A DNA stretch of 64,000 nucleotides from CAMDPA01 sp965223035 (lineage in GTDB: Bacteria > Pseudomonadota > Alphaproteobacteria > Rhizobiales > Hyphomicrobiaceae): positions 3,844,001 through 3,908,000 of the forward strand of contig OZ244980.1 of the NCBI GenBank assembly GCA_965223035.1, written 5' to 3'. The number at the start of each line of letters is the position of its first letter. Within the stretch, counting starts at the first letter, position 1. Positions 49,125 to 57,603 of the stretch are shown piece after piece. The notes below the pieces were generated by a model. The model was not told where the DNA came from and did no database searches. It worked only from the letters and a program-made list of their open reading frames with translations. Position numbers and translations under genes: made by a program.

Positions 49125-49678
49125 TTGCTCCATCCCAAGCCGCGTTAGCGCCGGAAGGTGTGGGCAGAAGTTTGACGATGCCGGCGGACCGCGGCTTTGG
49201 TGAAATCAACGACCGGCTTGCCGACAAAGGCTTTTTGGTCACCACCAGCGATGATTTGATCAATTGGGCACGCACCGGCTCCCTGATGTGGATGACCTTC
49301 GGGTTGGCGTGCTGTGCTGTCGAGATGATGCAGGCCTCGATGCCGCGCTACGATGTGGAGCGGTTCGGCTTCGCCCCGCGCGCCTCACCGCGTCAGTCCG
49401 ACGTGATGATCGTCGCCGGCACGCTGACGAACAAGATGGCGCCGGCCTTGCGCAAGGTCTACGATCAGATGCCGGAGCCACGCTACGTGATCTCGATGGG
49501 ATCATGCGCCAACGGCGGCGGCTATTACCATTTCTCGTATGCCGTGGTCCGCGGCTGTGATCGTATCGTCCCGGTCGATATCTATGTGCCCGGTTGCCCG
49601 CCAACGGCCGAAGCGCTGGTTTACGGCATCCTCTTATTGCAGCGGAAGATCAGGCGGACGGGAACCATTGCGCGCTAG
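49115..49678 (+). CDS. nuoB: NADH-quinone oxidoreductase subunit B (N2 cluster)
   Basis: Carries the terminal [4Fe-4S] cluster N2 that reduces ubiquinone. Ligands are C66 and C67 (GLACCAVEMM), C131 (SMGSCANGGG) and C161 (VPGCPPTAEAL). It is 187 aa. The ATG at 49115 is preceded by GGAGGAAGGGGG and lies inside the nuoA 3' end. NuoC follows after 71 bp. Confidence 0.97.
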   Translation: MGLIAPSQAALAPEGVGRSLTMPADRGFGEINDRLADKGFLVTTSDDLINWARTGSLMWMTFGLACCAVEMMQASMPRYDVERFGFAPRASPRQSDVMIVAGTLTNKMAPALRKVYDQMPEPRYVISMGSCANGGGYYHFSYAVVRGCDRIVPVDIYVPGCPPTAEALVYGILLLQRKIRRTGTIAR

Positions 49679-49749
49679 CGGCGTGAGCACGCAGATCGAC
49701 GCTAACGGCCAGTGATCAGTGCCCAGCAACCATCGGAATCCAGCAAACG

Positions 49750-50352
49750 ATGAACAACAACCTGGCTGATCTCGAAGCGCACGTGACGGCGCAGCTCGGC
49801 GCCCGCGTCTTGGGGTCGAGCATCGCGCATGGCGAGCTGACGGTCGTGGTGGCACGCGACCATATCGTCGACGTCCTCACCGGTCTGCGCGATGACCCAC
49901 AATGCCGGTTTGAGGTGTTGATCGATCTGTGCGGCGTTGACTGGCCGGCACGTGAAAACCGGTTCGACCTCGTCTACCACCTGCTGTCGCCCCGCGCCAA
50001 TCAGCGCATACGCGTGAAGCTCGACACCGATGAGGCGACCCCGGTGCCTTCCATCACTGGCGTGTTTCCCGTCGCCGATTGGTTTGAGCGCGAAGCCTAC
50101 GATATGTACGGCATCCTGTTCTCGGGGCACCCTGATCTGCGGCGTCTGTTAACGGATTACGGCTTTCAAGGGCATCCGTTGCGCAAGGACTTCCCGCTGA
50201 CCGGCTATCTCGAGGTCCGCTACGATGATGAGCAAAAGCGGGTGGTTTACGAACCGGTGACATTGACCCAAGAGTACCGCCAGTTCGATTTCGAGTCGCC
50301 GTGGGAGGGGACCGAGTACGTGTTGCCCGGCGATGAAAAGGCGAGCGGATGA
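49750..50352 (+). CDS. nuoC: NADH-quinone oxidoreductase subunit C
   Basis: Peripheral-arm subunit (30-kDa) of complex I. It is 200 aa with the family signature WFEREAYDMYGILFSGHPDLRR near the middle and GHPLRKDFPLTG after it. It is separate from nuoD, unlike the fused nuoCD of enterobacteria. It lies 12 bp ahead of nuoD. Confidence 0.96.
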   Translation: MNNNLADLEAHVTAQLGARVLGSSIAHGELTVVVARDHIVDVLTGLRDDPQCRFEVLIDLCGVDWPARENRFDLVYHLLSPRANQRIRVKLDTDEATPVPSITGVFPVADWFEREAYDMYGILFSGHPDLRRLLTDYGFQGHPLRKDFPLTGYLEVRYDDEQKRVVYEPVTLTQEYRQFDFESPWEGTEYVLPGDEKASG

Positions 50353-50364
50353 GGACCCTCGAGA

Positions 50365-51555
50365 ATGCCCGAAACCGATATTCGTCAGTTCAACATTAAC
50401 TTTGGTCCGCAGCATCCTGCCGCGCACGGCGTGTTGCGCTTGGTGTTGGAACTCGACGGTGAGGTCGTCACCCGCGTCGATCCGCACATCGGCCTGTTGC
50501 ATCGCGGGACCGAGAAACTGATTGAGTCACGCACCTATTTGCAGGATGTCGGATATTTCGATCGCCTCGACTACGTCGCGCCGATGAACCAAGAGCATGC
50601 CTTCTGCTTGGCGGTGGAGCGGCTGTTGGGCCTGCAGGTGCCCAAGCGCGCACAATTGATCCGCGTGCTTTATTCCGAGATTGGGCGCTTGCTATCGCAT
50701 CTTCTCAACGTCACCACGCAAGCCTTGGACGTTGGCGCACTCACGCCGCCGCTATGGGGGTTTGAGGAGCGCGAGAAGCTGATGGTGTTTTATGAGCGAG
50801 CGTCCGGTTCGCGCATGCACGCCAAGTATTTTCGCTTTGGCGGGGTGCACCAGGATTTGCCGGCGGCATTGATCGAGGATATTGCCAAGTTTTGCCTCAC
50901 CCACCCAGGTGTGCTGGACGACATCGAAGGGCTGTTGACCGAGAACCGGATCTTCAAGCAGCGCAATGTCGATATCGGCGTGATCAGCTTGGAGGATTGC
51001 TTTAAGTGGGGCTTCTCCGGCGTCATGGTGCGCGGTTCCGGGGCGGCCTGGGACCTCAGGCGGGCGCAGCCCTACGAGTGCTATTCGCAGCTCGATTTCG
51101 ACGTTCCGGTCGGTCAAAACGGCGATTGCTTTGACCGTTACTGCATTCGCATGGAGGAGATGCGACAGTCAGTGCGCATTATGCAACAATGTTGCGACAA
51201 GTTGCTATCGGCGGAAGGCGTGGGCCCGCACGTGGCCGATGACAAAAAAGTCGTGCCGCCAAAACGCAGCGAAATGAAACGCTCGATGGAGGCGCTGATC
51301 CATCATTTTAAGCTCTACACTGAGGGCGTCCATGTGCCTGAGGGCGAGGTTTATGCGTGTGTGGAGGCGCCCAAAGGCGAGTTCGGCGTGTACCTGGTGG
51401 CCGACGGCTCCAATAAACCCTATCGCTGCAAGATCAGGGCGCCAGGCTTTGCGCACCTGCAGGCGATGGACTACATGAACCGCGGCCACATGCTGGCCGA
51501 CGTTAGCGCTGTGCTCGGCTCCCTCGACATCGTGTTCGGTGAGATTGACCGTTAG
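50365..51555 (+). CDS. nuoD: NADH-quinone oxidoreductase subunit D (quinone-binding, 49 kDa)
   Basis: The 49-kDa subunit forms the ubiquinone pocket with NuoB. It is 396 aa. FGPQHPAAHGVLRL holds the quinone-site histidine, DPHIGLLHRGTEKL the adjacent helix, and the C-terminus SVVLGSLDIVFGEIDR-like end (VSAVLGSLDIVFGEIDR) is complete. In most alphaproteobacteria nuoE-N follow directly. Here the operon ends, with a repeat composite and moaA next. Confidence 0.97.
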   Translation: MPETDIRQFNINFGPQHPAAHGVLRLVLELDGEVVTRVDPHIGLLHRGTEKLIESRTYLQDVGYFDRLDYVAPMNQEHAFCLAVERLLGLQVPKRAQLIRVLYSEIGRLLSHLLNVTTQALDVGALTPPLWGFEEREKLMVFYERASGSRMHAKYFRFGGVHQDLPAALIEDIAKFCLTHPGVLDDIEGLLTENRIFKQRNVDIGVISLEDCFKWGFSGVMVRGSGAAWDLRRAQPYECYSQLDFDVPVGQNGDCFDRYCIRMEEMRQSVRIMQQCCDKLLSAEGVGPHVADDKKVVPPKRSEMKRSMEALIHHFKLYTEGVHVPEGEVYACVEAPKGEFGVYLVADGSNKPYRCKIRAPGFAHLQAMDYMNRGHMLADVSAVLGSLDIVFGEIDR

Positions 51556-51823
51556 CTGCCGTTGACATGTCGACATTGGTCGACGTGTTTGACCCAATGA
51601 CGAGTGTTCTTGGGATACGGATGTGAACCAAGGCAGCGCCCGCGGCGGGCGATCTTGGTTTAGTCGGCGATCGTTGCAGCGGTGGCATCGCGGCTGACGC
51701 GCAGGTCAGCCGTCGATCGGCAGTCCTCGCTTGATTTGTTCCCCGCGGCCGCTACCTTAAGGATGCCGATGCTGTACCAAGCTGCCCCCCGATCGCGGGA
51801 AAGGGCAGCTGCAGCCATCGCAC

Positions 51824-51956
51824 CTAGAGCAGCCCGCTTTTCATCGGGATCGGCACCATCCCGATGAAAAGCAGGTTGCTCACCACTTTATGAGCGATCA
51901 TCGTGGCTTAAATGGCAACCGGCGTTGCGGGTCCAATTTGAGCTACGATGATCTAG
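51824..51956 (-). repeat. B+A composite (minus orientation) between nuoD and moaA
   Basis: CTAGAGCAGCCCGCTTTTCA to GAAAAGCAGGTTGCTC (B), junction ACCACTTTATGAGCGATCA, then A with diverged loop ending TACGATGATCTAG. The nuoD-moaA gap (51556-51984) contains no gene. Confidence 0.9.
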
Positions 51957-51984
51957 GCCGTTCCCACCTGACATGAGGTGATCT

Positions 51985-53031
51985 GTGCTCGACACTCCAA
52001 GCGCCTCGCCAAACGCGCGTTCCAATCGACTCGATCGGCCGATGGTGGATCCCTTCGGTCGACGGGTCAGCTATTTGCGTGTGTCGGTGACGGACCGCTG
52101 CGACTTTCGCTGCGTCTACTGCATGTCCGAGCACATGACGTTCCTACCGAAACGAGACCTGTTGTCGTTGGAGGAGCTGGATCGGCTGTGCTCCGCATTC
52201 ATCATGCGCGGGGTGCGTAAGTTGCGGATCACCGGCGGTGAGCCGTTGGTGCGCAAAAACATCATGCAGCTGTTCCGAACGCTGAGCCGGCACCTGCAGT
52301 CGGGTGCTTTGGAGGAGTTGACGCTGACCACCAACGGCAGCCAGCTGGCCCGCTACGCCGACCAGTTGGTCGACTGTGGCGTGCGGCGGGTCAACGTGTC
52401 GATCGACACCCTCAAGCCGGACCGGTTTAAGGAGATCACCCGTTGGGGCGAGCTATCGCAGGTTCTGAACGGGCTTGAGGCGGCGCAAGCGGCCGGGTTG
52501 TCGGTGAAGATCAACGCGGTCGCGCTCAAGGGGGTTAACGAGGACGAAATCGAGGATCTCGTCGTGTTCGCACATAGCCGCGGCCACGACCTAACACTGA
52601 TTGAAACCATGCCGCTCGGCGAGATCGAAGAGGACCGTACCGAACAATTTTTGCCGTTGTCCGTGGTGCGCGCGCGCCTGATGGAGCGGTTCACCTTGAC
52701 CGATAGCGATTACCGGACCGGCGGCCCCGCACGCTACGTAACGGTGAGCGAGACCGGCGGTCGGCTGGGCTTCATCACGCCGATGACCCACAATTTCTGC
52801 GAGAGCTGCAATCGGGTGCGGCTCACCTGCACGGGGACCCTGTATATGTGTCTCGGTCAGGAGGATGCCGCCGATTTGCGCGCACCGCTGCGGGCCAGCT
52901 CCGATGATCGCAACTTGATGGCGGCGATCGACGAAGCGATCGCGCGCAAGCCCAAGGGGCACGATTTCGTCATCGACAGGCGCACGCGCAGACCGGCTGT
53001 CGCCCGGCACATGAGCGTGACCGGCGGTTAG
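51985..53031 (+). CDS. moaA: GTP 3',8-cyclase (radical SAM) for molybdenum cofactor
   Basis: Radical SAM enzyme converting GTP to (8S)-3',8-cyclo-GTP, the first step to molybdopterin. N-terminal cluster ligands are C39, C43 and C46 (DRCDFRCVYC). The C-terminal cluster is C272, C275 and C289 (FCESCNRV ... YMC), the CX2CX13C pattern of MoaA. The length is 348 aa. The GTG start at 51985 follows GAGGTGATCT. No other moa/moe gene is next to it; a DMT permease follows 21 bp later. Confidence 0.96.
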   Translation: MLDTPSASPNARSNRLDRPMVDPFGRRVSYLRVSVTDRCDFRCVYCMSEHMTFLPKRDLLSLEELDRLCSAFIMRGVRKLRITGGEPLVRKNIMQLFRTLSRHLQSGALEELTLTTNGSQLARYADQLVDCGVRRVNVSIDTLKPDRFKEITRWGELSQVLNGLEAAQAAGLSVKINAVALKGVNEDEIEDLVVFAHSRGHDLTLIETMPLGEIEEDRTEQFLPLSVVRARLMERFTLTDSDYRTGGPARYVTVSETGGRLGFITPMTHNFCESCNRVRLTCTGTLYMCLGQEDAADLRAPLRASSDDRNLMAAIDEAIARKPKGHDFVIDRRTRRPAVARHMSVTGG

Positions 53032-53052
53032 CGTGGAAGGTTGGTCCTGCGC

Positions 53053-53961
53053 GTGAACCAACCTTCGGCCATAGGGGATTTGAACCCCAATCTGACCGGC
53101 GTCGTCGCCATGCTGGCATCGTGCGCCTTTTTTGTGTTCGGCGACGCCGCCATCAAGACCGTCGGGCGCGATTTGCCGTTGGGGCAGATGCTGCTGATCC
53201 GCGGCATTTTTTCCGCGCCGATCATCTTCGCGATCGCCGCTCAGGCCGGCCAACTCGCCAATCTAGCGGAGGTGGCGACGACTCCGCTGGTGGTGTTGAG
53301 GGCGGGATTGGAAATCATTACCGTTGTGCTGTTCTTGATCGGCATCCTCAACATGCCGTACGCCGACGCTTTGTCCATTCAGCAGTCAAACCCGCTGATT
53401 GTGATGGCCGCGGCGGCCGTGTTCCTTGGCGAGCCGGTCGGGTGGCGGCGCTGGTCGGCCGCCGGCGTCGGCTTCCTCGGCGTTCTGATCATCATTCGTC
53501 CGGGTGGCGCCGCGCTGAATTGGCCGGCGTTCGCCGTGCTCGGCAGTGTGGCCGCGATGGTCGTGCGCGATCTGGTCACGCGGCGGCTCAATCAGGCGCT
53601 GCCTTCGGTGCTCATCGCCACCGTGTCGGTGGTCTCGGTGGGGCTATCCGGATTGCTGCTGCTGCCGTTCGAAAGCTGGCGTTCGCCGGATGCCACCCAC
53701 CTGGCTTGGATGGTTTTCGCCGCGGTGGGCTCGATCGGCGGGTTCTACTGGATGATCAAGGCTTTGCGGACCGGTGAAGTGGCCGTCGTGGTTCCGTTTC
53801 GCTATGCGCTGATCCCGTTTGGCGCGGTCATGGGCCTGGTCGGGTTCAATGAATGGCCGGACCTGACCAGCCTTATCGGCATGGCGATTGTGGTCGGCGC
53901 AGGGCTGTATGTGCTGCGGCGCGAACATCGGCGGCCGCCGCGTGCGGACGCCACGTGCTGA
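53053..53961 (+). CDS. EamA/DMT superfamily permease
   Basis: A 302-residue membrane protein with ten predicted helices in two EamA repeats. Examples are VVAMLASCAFFVFGDAAIKT at the start of the first and AMVVRDLVTRRLNQALPS at the start of the second. The family exports metabolites such as amino acids. The start is uncertain: GTG 53053 (MNQPSAIGDL) or TTG 53041. It lies 21 bp after moaA, so co-transcription is likely. The substrate is unknown. Confidence 0.88.
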   Translation: MNQPSAIGDLNPNLTGVVAMLASCAFFVFGDAAIKTVGRDLPLGQMLLIRGIFSAPIIFAIAAQAGQLANLAEVATTPLVVLRAGLEIITVVLFLIGILNMPYADALSIQQSNPLIVMAAAAVFLGEPVGWRRWSAAGVGFLGVLIIIRPGGAALNWPAFAVLGSVAAMVVRDLVTRRLNQALPSVLIATVSVVSVGLSGLLLLPFESWRSPDATHLAWMVFAAVGSIGGFYWMIKALRTGEVAVVVPFRYALIPFGAVMGLVGFNEWPDLTSLIGMAIVVGAGLYVLRREHRRPPRADATC

Positions 53962-53990
53962 GCGCACGTGACAGCCGCGGCAGCCCGACA

Positions 53991-54353
53991 TCAAGCGATC
54001 AATCGGCTAATCTCAGCGCGGATCTGATCGATTGAGCTGGGCTTGGCGAGCAGTCGGATGTTGGCACCCGCCACATCTTCGGCGCGATGCAAGTTGGTCG
54101 CATGCCCGGAAATCAGCAGCACCTTTACATCCGATTTCATCGCTATCGCGCGCCTGGCCAGCTCGATACCATCGATCCCGGGCATCTCGACGTCACTGAT
54201 CAACAAATCGAAGTCGGCGGGCGCGGCCATGAACTGCTCGAGCGCCGCCTGGCCGTCCTGTGCATCCACCACGGAATGGCCGTCGTTGGTCAGCCCGCGC
54301 TTGAGCAGCGTGCGCTGGGAGCCGTCGTCTTCCGCAAGAAGAATATGTGCCAC
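53991..54353 (-). CDS. Single-domain response regulator (CheY-like)
   Basis: A 120-residue receiver domain without output domain. Acidic pocket D9 and D10 (LLAEDDGS), phosphoacceptor D54 (LLISDVEMPG), switch Ser82 (LLISGHA) and Lys104 (LLAKPSS) are all present. GTG 54353 (MAHILLAEDD) has AGGAGGGG upstream; an ATG at 54383 would add 10 residues. No histidine kinase is near. It may relay phosphate to a hybrid system elsewhere. Confidence 0.9.
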   Translation of the reverse strand: MAHILLAEDDGSQRTLLKRGLTNDGHSVVDAQDGQAALEQFMAAPADFDLLISDVEMPGIDGIELARRAIAMKSDVKVLLISGHATNLHRAEDVAGANIRLLAKPSSIDQIRAEISRLIA

Positions 54354-54518
54354 CGTCCCCTCCTGTTCTGGGATTGCGCACAAACCCGGTATTGCCTGGC
54401 AAGCGATGTTAGCAGACTTCCAAGATCACCGCAGAGGATGGGCTCGGCTGCCGACAACTAATGACGTGAAACACAACGGCTGACGGATGCCTGCGGCGGA
54501 TCGGTCACAGTCTCGCGC

Positions 54519-54800
54519 ATGTCCGCCTCAGGCGGAAGCGCGATGCCGGCGCGCTCCCCGCCGACCACTCACAGGAGCGTGCCATTGGGTGGCCCTGGGG
54601 ACGAACAGCGCGGGGGAGTGGGATGGCTCCGGCTCACACTGAACCGCTCGCGTGCAACCTGCTATTCATCGGACGAGGAACGATCCCGATGAAGAGCAGA
54701 ACGTTGCTCGACACTTTAAGAGCGATCGTCAACAGCGATCGTCATTGTACCATAAATTGGAACCGGCTTTTCGATGCCAATCTAAGGTACAATGATCGAG
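54519..54800 (+). repeat. C-B-A super-composite
   Basis: Module C (GCATGTCCGCCTCAGGCGGA ... GCCATTGGGTGGCCC ... GGCTCCGGCTCACACTGAA) is followed without gap by B (GCAACCTGCTATTCATCGG...), the junction CGACACTTTAAGAGCGATCG, and a diverged A (ATTGTACCATAAATTGGAAC ... AATCTAAGGTACAATGATCG). The same order occurs at 63690-63950. The 54384-54923 gap has no gene. Confidence 0.85.
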
Positions 54801-54923
54801 CGGCGCTTGACCGCATGCGGGTTCGTGATCCCGTCGAACGGTCAGGGGCACGCTTGGCACAGATGGCATGGGCATCGGCGTGGTAAAGCGCTGGATCGGC
54901 CAGCTCGAACGCGGGGACACATC

Positions 54924-55616
54924 TTGAACTGGAACGCGCAGATTTTCGCCTACTGCGAACGCGGTCTCAAGACATCGTTTTGGGCTGAGCCACTTAATGC
55001 GGTCTCCAATGCAGCCTTTCTGATTGCCGCAGCCGCGGCGCTGATCGCGTGGATGCGGGCGAACGGTGGCAAGCGCGGTGCCGCCGAATTGCTTTTGATC
55101 CTGGTGGTGGCCGTGATCGGCGTGGGAAGCTTCCTGTTTCACACCTTCGCGACACGTTGGGCGGCGCTCGCCGACGTGATACCGATCACCTTGTTCATGA
55201 TCGCGTTTTTGGCCTACGCTTTGCGCCGGTTTGCCGGCGCCGCCTGGCTGGTGACGGCAGCGCTGGTTGCGCTGTTTATTGGCACGCTCGTGGCCGCCGG
55301 CAGCATCCGGTGTGGCGGCGGCGCCTGCCTGAATGGGTCGGTGGGCTACCTACCGGCGCTCGCCGCGTTGGCCCTGGTCGGCGGCGGTCTGTCGTGGACG
55401 GGGCATCGGGCCGGATCCTGGTTGTTGGCGGGCGCGCTGGTGTTTGCGGTATCGTTGACGTTTCGAACACTGGATCGCGCACTTTGCCCGATGACGGCGT
55501 TGTTCCACGGCCGCATGCTTGGAACGCACTTTCTTTGGCACATCATGAACGCGACGCTGCTTTATCTGCTGTTGGTCGCCGGGATTCGCTACGGCACTGA
55601 CAAACGATTGAATTGA
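54924..55616 (+). CDS. Alkaline ceramidase-like membrane hydrolase (CREST superfamily)
   Basis: A 230-residue protein with about seven membrane helices. It opens MNWNAQIFAYCERG and FWAEPLNAVSNAAFLIAA, then VGSFLFHTFATRWAALADVIP and THFLWHIMNATLLYLLL. The Ser, His, Asp and two late His fit the metal site of alkaline ceramidases. I chose TTG 54924, preceded by GGGGAC, because similarity starts there; an ATG at 54792 would lie in repeat DNA. Relatives hydrolyse ceramide, but in bacteria lacking sphingolipids the substrate may be another lipid amide. It stands alone, 66 bp before uspA. Confidence 0.85.
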   Translation: MNWNAQIFAYCERGLKTSFWAEPLNAVSNAAFLIAAAAALIAWMRANGGKRGAAELLLILVVAVIGVGSFLFHTFATRWAALADVIPITLFMIAFLAYALRRFAGAAWLVTAALVALFIGTLVAAGSIRCGGGACLNGSVGYLPALAALALVGGGLSWTGHRAGSWLLAGALVFAVSLTFRTLDRALCPMTALFHGRMLGTHFLWHIMNATLLYLLLVAGIRYGTDKRLN

Positions 55617-55682
55617 CAGCGTTCATTTATCGTCCTCTGACTCCACCGTGCTCACACTTAACGAAAAACAACGAGGCGAGGT

Positions 55683-56120
55683 GTGTTCAAGCATATTCTG
55701 ATCGCCACCGACGGTTCAGACACTGGCGACGTGGCTGTTCGTCAAGGCCTCGAGACCGCCAAGGCGTTCAACGCGAGGGTCACTGCCGTCAAGGTCACGG
55801 AAATGTGGTCGGCGCTCGATATCGCCGGCAAGGATCGCTTCAGCAAGATCGAGGGCTATGAAAGTGCCGTCGCCACCGCGGCGCAGCAAATTCTAACGGT
55901 GGTGGAGGATCAGGCCAAGGCGATCGGCGTTGCCTGCGAGACGGTGCACGTTGCCGATAGCGCGCCGGCGGCCGGGATTCTCGGGATCGCCAAATCGCAC
56001 GGATGTGACCTGATCGTCATGGGCTCGCACGGCCGACGCGGCCTCAATCGCCTGCTACTTGGCAGTCAGTCGCATAAAGTCCTCAGTTCGACCGACATTT
56101 CAGTCCTGGTCTGTCGCTAG
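55683..56120 (+). CDS. Universal stress protein (UspA family)
   Basis: A 145-residue Usp domain with the ATP-binding signature G-x2-G-x9-G-S in SHGRRGLNRLLLGSQSHKV. The N-terminal strand is HILIATDGSDTGDVA with the nucleotide Asp. The start is GTG 55683 after GAGGCGAG. Such proteins bind ATP and help under starvation or stress. Its TAG stop is the TAG of a module B repeat end. Confidence 0.93.
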   Translation: MFKHILIATDGSDTGDVAVRQGLETAKAFNARVTAVKVTEMWSALDIAGKDRFSKIEGYESAVATAAQQILTVVEDQAKAIGVACETVHVADSAPAAGILGIAKSHGCDLIVMGSHGRRGLNRLLLGSQSHKVLSSTDISVLVCR

Positions 56121-56328
56121 AGCAACCTGCCTTAAATCGGAACCGGAACGATCCCGATCAAAGGCAGAAAGTCGCTCACCACTTTAAGAGCGATCATCTT
56201 TGCGCCTTAAATCGGAACCGGCGCAATTGGAATCGGCGTTGCGGTTCCGATTTAAGGCGCGATGATCTAGAGCAACCTGCTTTGCATCGGAAGCGGGATG
56301 GTTCCAACGAATACTGAAACGCTATAGG
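56117..56328 (-). repeat. B+A composite plus a B/C chimeric fragment
   Basis: 56117-56270 is a full composite: CTAGAGCAACCTGCC ..., junction CACTTTAAGAGCGATCATC, A arm GCGCCTTAAATCGGAACCGG ... GCGATGATCTAG. Sharing its last TAG, 56267-56328 starts as B (CTAGAGCAACCTGCTTTGC) and ends as C (GGATGGTTCCAACGAATACT, GAAACGCTATAG). The uspA stop is its first TAG. Confidence 0.9.
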
Positions 56329-56340
56329 TCAGGCGATGGC

Positions 56341-57603
56341 TCAACGTCGCGGCCAATCGCGACGGAGGACGGCGACCGCCTCGACCTGCGCGCTCCACAA
56401 AAACTGGTCGATCGGGGTGACAGCGTCGAGGCGATAACCGCCGTCCACCAGAATGCGGCAGTCGCGAGCAAGCGTTGCCGGATTGCACGACACCGCGATC
56501 ACCAGCGGCACCGGCGAGCGCGCGAGCATCTCGGCCTGGGCTCTCGCCCCGACACGCGGCGGATCCATCACGACGGCGTCGAAGCCTTCCAGCTCCTTGC
56601 GTGATAGCGGCTCATGCAGCAAGTCACGATTGAGCACCTCGATCGGTTTCAGGCCCCTGGCGCGTGCCGCCGCGGATGCCAAGGCCCGGGTACTGGCGGC
56701 GTCGGCGTCGATCGCCATCACCGGGACGCGGCTGGCCATGGCGAAGGCGAATGTGCCAACACCACAGAACAGATCGGCCGTGCGCTTGACCCTGCCGCCG
56801 ATCGACCGCGCGATCACGGCAGCAATCGCCGTTTCGCTCGCAACCGTGGCCTGCAGGAACGCGCCAGGTGGCGGCTCAACCTGCACGCCGCTGAGCGTGA
56901 CCACCGGCGTCGCGCGTTGGACCACAACATCTCCTTCAACCGTAAGCCGCGCGACCCGCGCCGCAGCCGCCAGCTCCGATAGCCGCACCCGCTGTTCGGC
57001 ATTGAGCGGCCGCAGCGCTCCTGCCAACGCCACGTCGATGCCCACCTCGGTCGCCGTGATAAGCAGGCGAAGGCTGCCCTTGGCTGCGCAGGCGGCCAGC
57101 GCCAGATCGCGAAGCTCGGGCAACGCGGATGCGATCTGGCGGCACAGCAACGGACAGTCTTCAACATTGATGACCACGTGCGAGGCTTCGGCATGATAAC
57201 CCATGCAAAACCCGCGCGGGTGATGGGTTGCGGTCAGCGCCGTCCGCCGTCGGCTGCCCGGTGGCAGCGCGATTGTCTGGTCCAGCGCCGGGTCTAGCCC
57301 ACGCTTTGCGAACGCCTCCCGTACGGTGTCCTGCTTCCAGGCAAGGTACAACGCCGGCGCCATATGCTGCGCCACGCAGCCACCGCAAGTCCCGAAATAA
57401 CGGCACGGCGGGCGCTGGCGATCCCCACTGGCGCGGATCACGTCGACGAGCCGACCACGCTCGCCGTTGCACCCAACCCGCACCCGTTCCCCCGGCAGCG
57501 CGCCGCGCACATAAATCGAACCACCGGCTCGACCGGCGACGCCGTCGCCGCGCGCGCCGAGCCGGTCGATGTCCAGCACCACTGTGCCTTTGTCATCGCT
57601 CAC
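56341..57603 (-). CDS. 23S rRNA/tRNA uracil-5 methyltransferase (RlmD/TrmA type)
   Basis: A 420-residue class I SAM methyltransferase. It has a TRAM-like N-terminal domain (about 5-60), a Cys set for an Fe-S cluster (CRYFGTCGGC with a later CPLLC), SAM motif ADLFCGVGTFAFAMA, catalytic region VVMDPPRVGA, and the nucleophile Cys in VSCNPATLARD. This points to RlmD-like m5U formation in 23S rRNA. The start at 57603 overlaps tlyA by 11 nt, and the two are co-transcribed, a common alphaproteobacterial pair. Confidence 0.93.
   Translation of the reverse strand: MSDDKGTVVLDIDRLGARGDGVAGRAGGSIYVRGALPGERVRVGCNGERGRLVDVIRASGDRQRPPCRYFGTCGGCVAQHMAPALYLAWKQDTVREAFAKRGLDPALDQTIALPPGSRRRTALTATHHPRGFCMGYHAEASHVVINVEDCPLLCRQIASALPELRDLALAACAAKGSLRLLITATEVGIDVALAGALRPLNAEQRVRLSELAAAARVARLTVEGDVVVQRATPVVTLSGVQVEPPPGAFLQATVASETAIAAVIARSIGGRVKRTADLFCGVGTFAFAMASRVPVMAIDADAASTRALASAAARARGLKPIEVLNRDLLHEPLSRKELEGFDAVVMDPPRVGARAQAEMLARSPVPLVIAVSCNPATLARDCRILVDGGYRLDAVTPIDQFLWSAQVEAVAVLRRDWPRR

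Noticed and set aside
48579..49133. N-terminal extension of cobT across nuoA
   Set aside because: The extension is antisense to nuoA and has no similarity to CobT; the start at 48578 gives a near-normal length.
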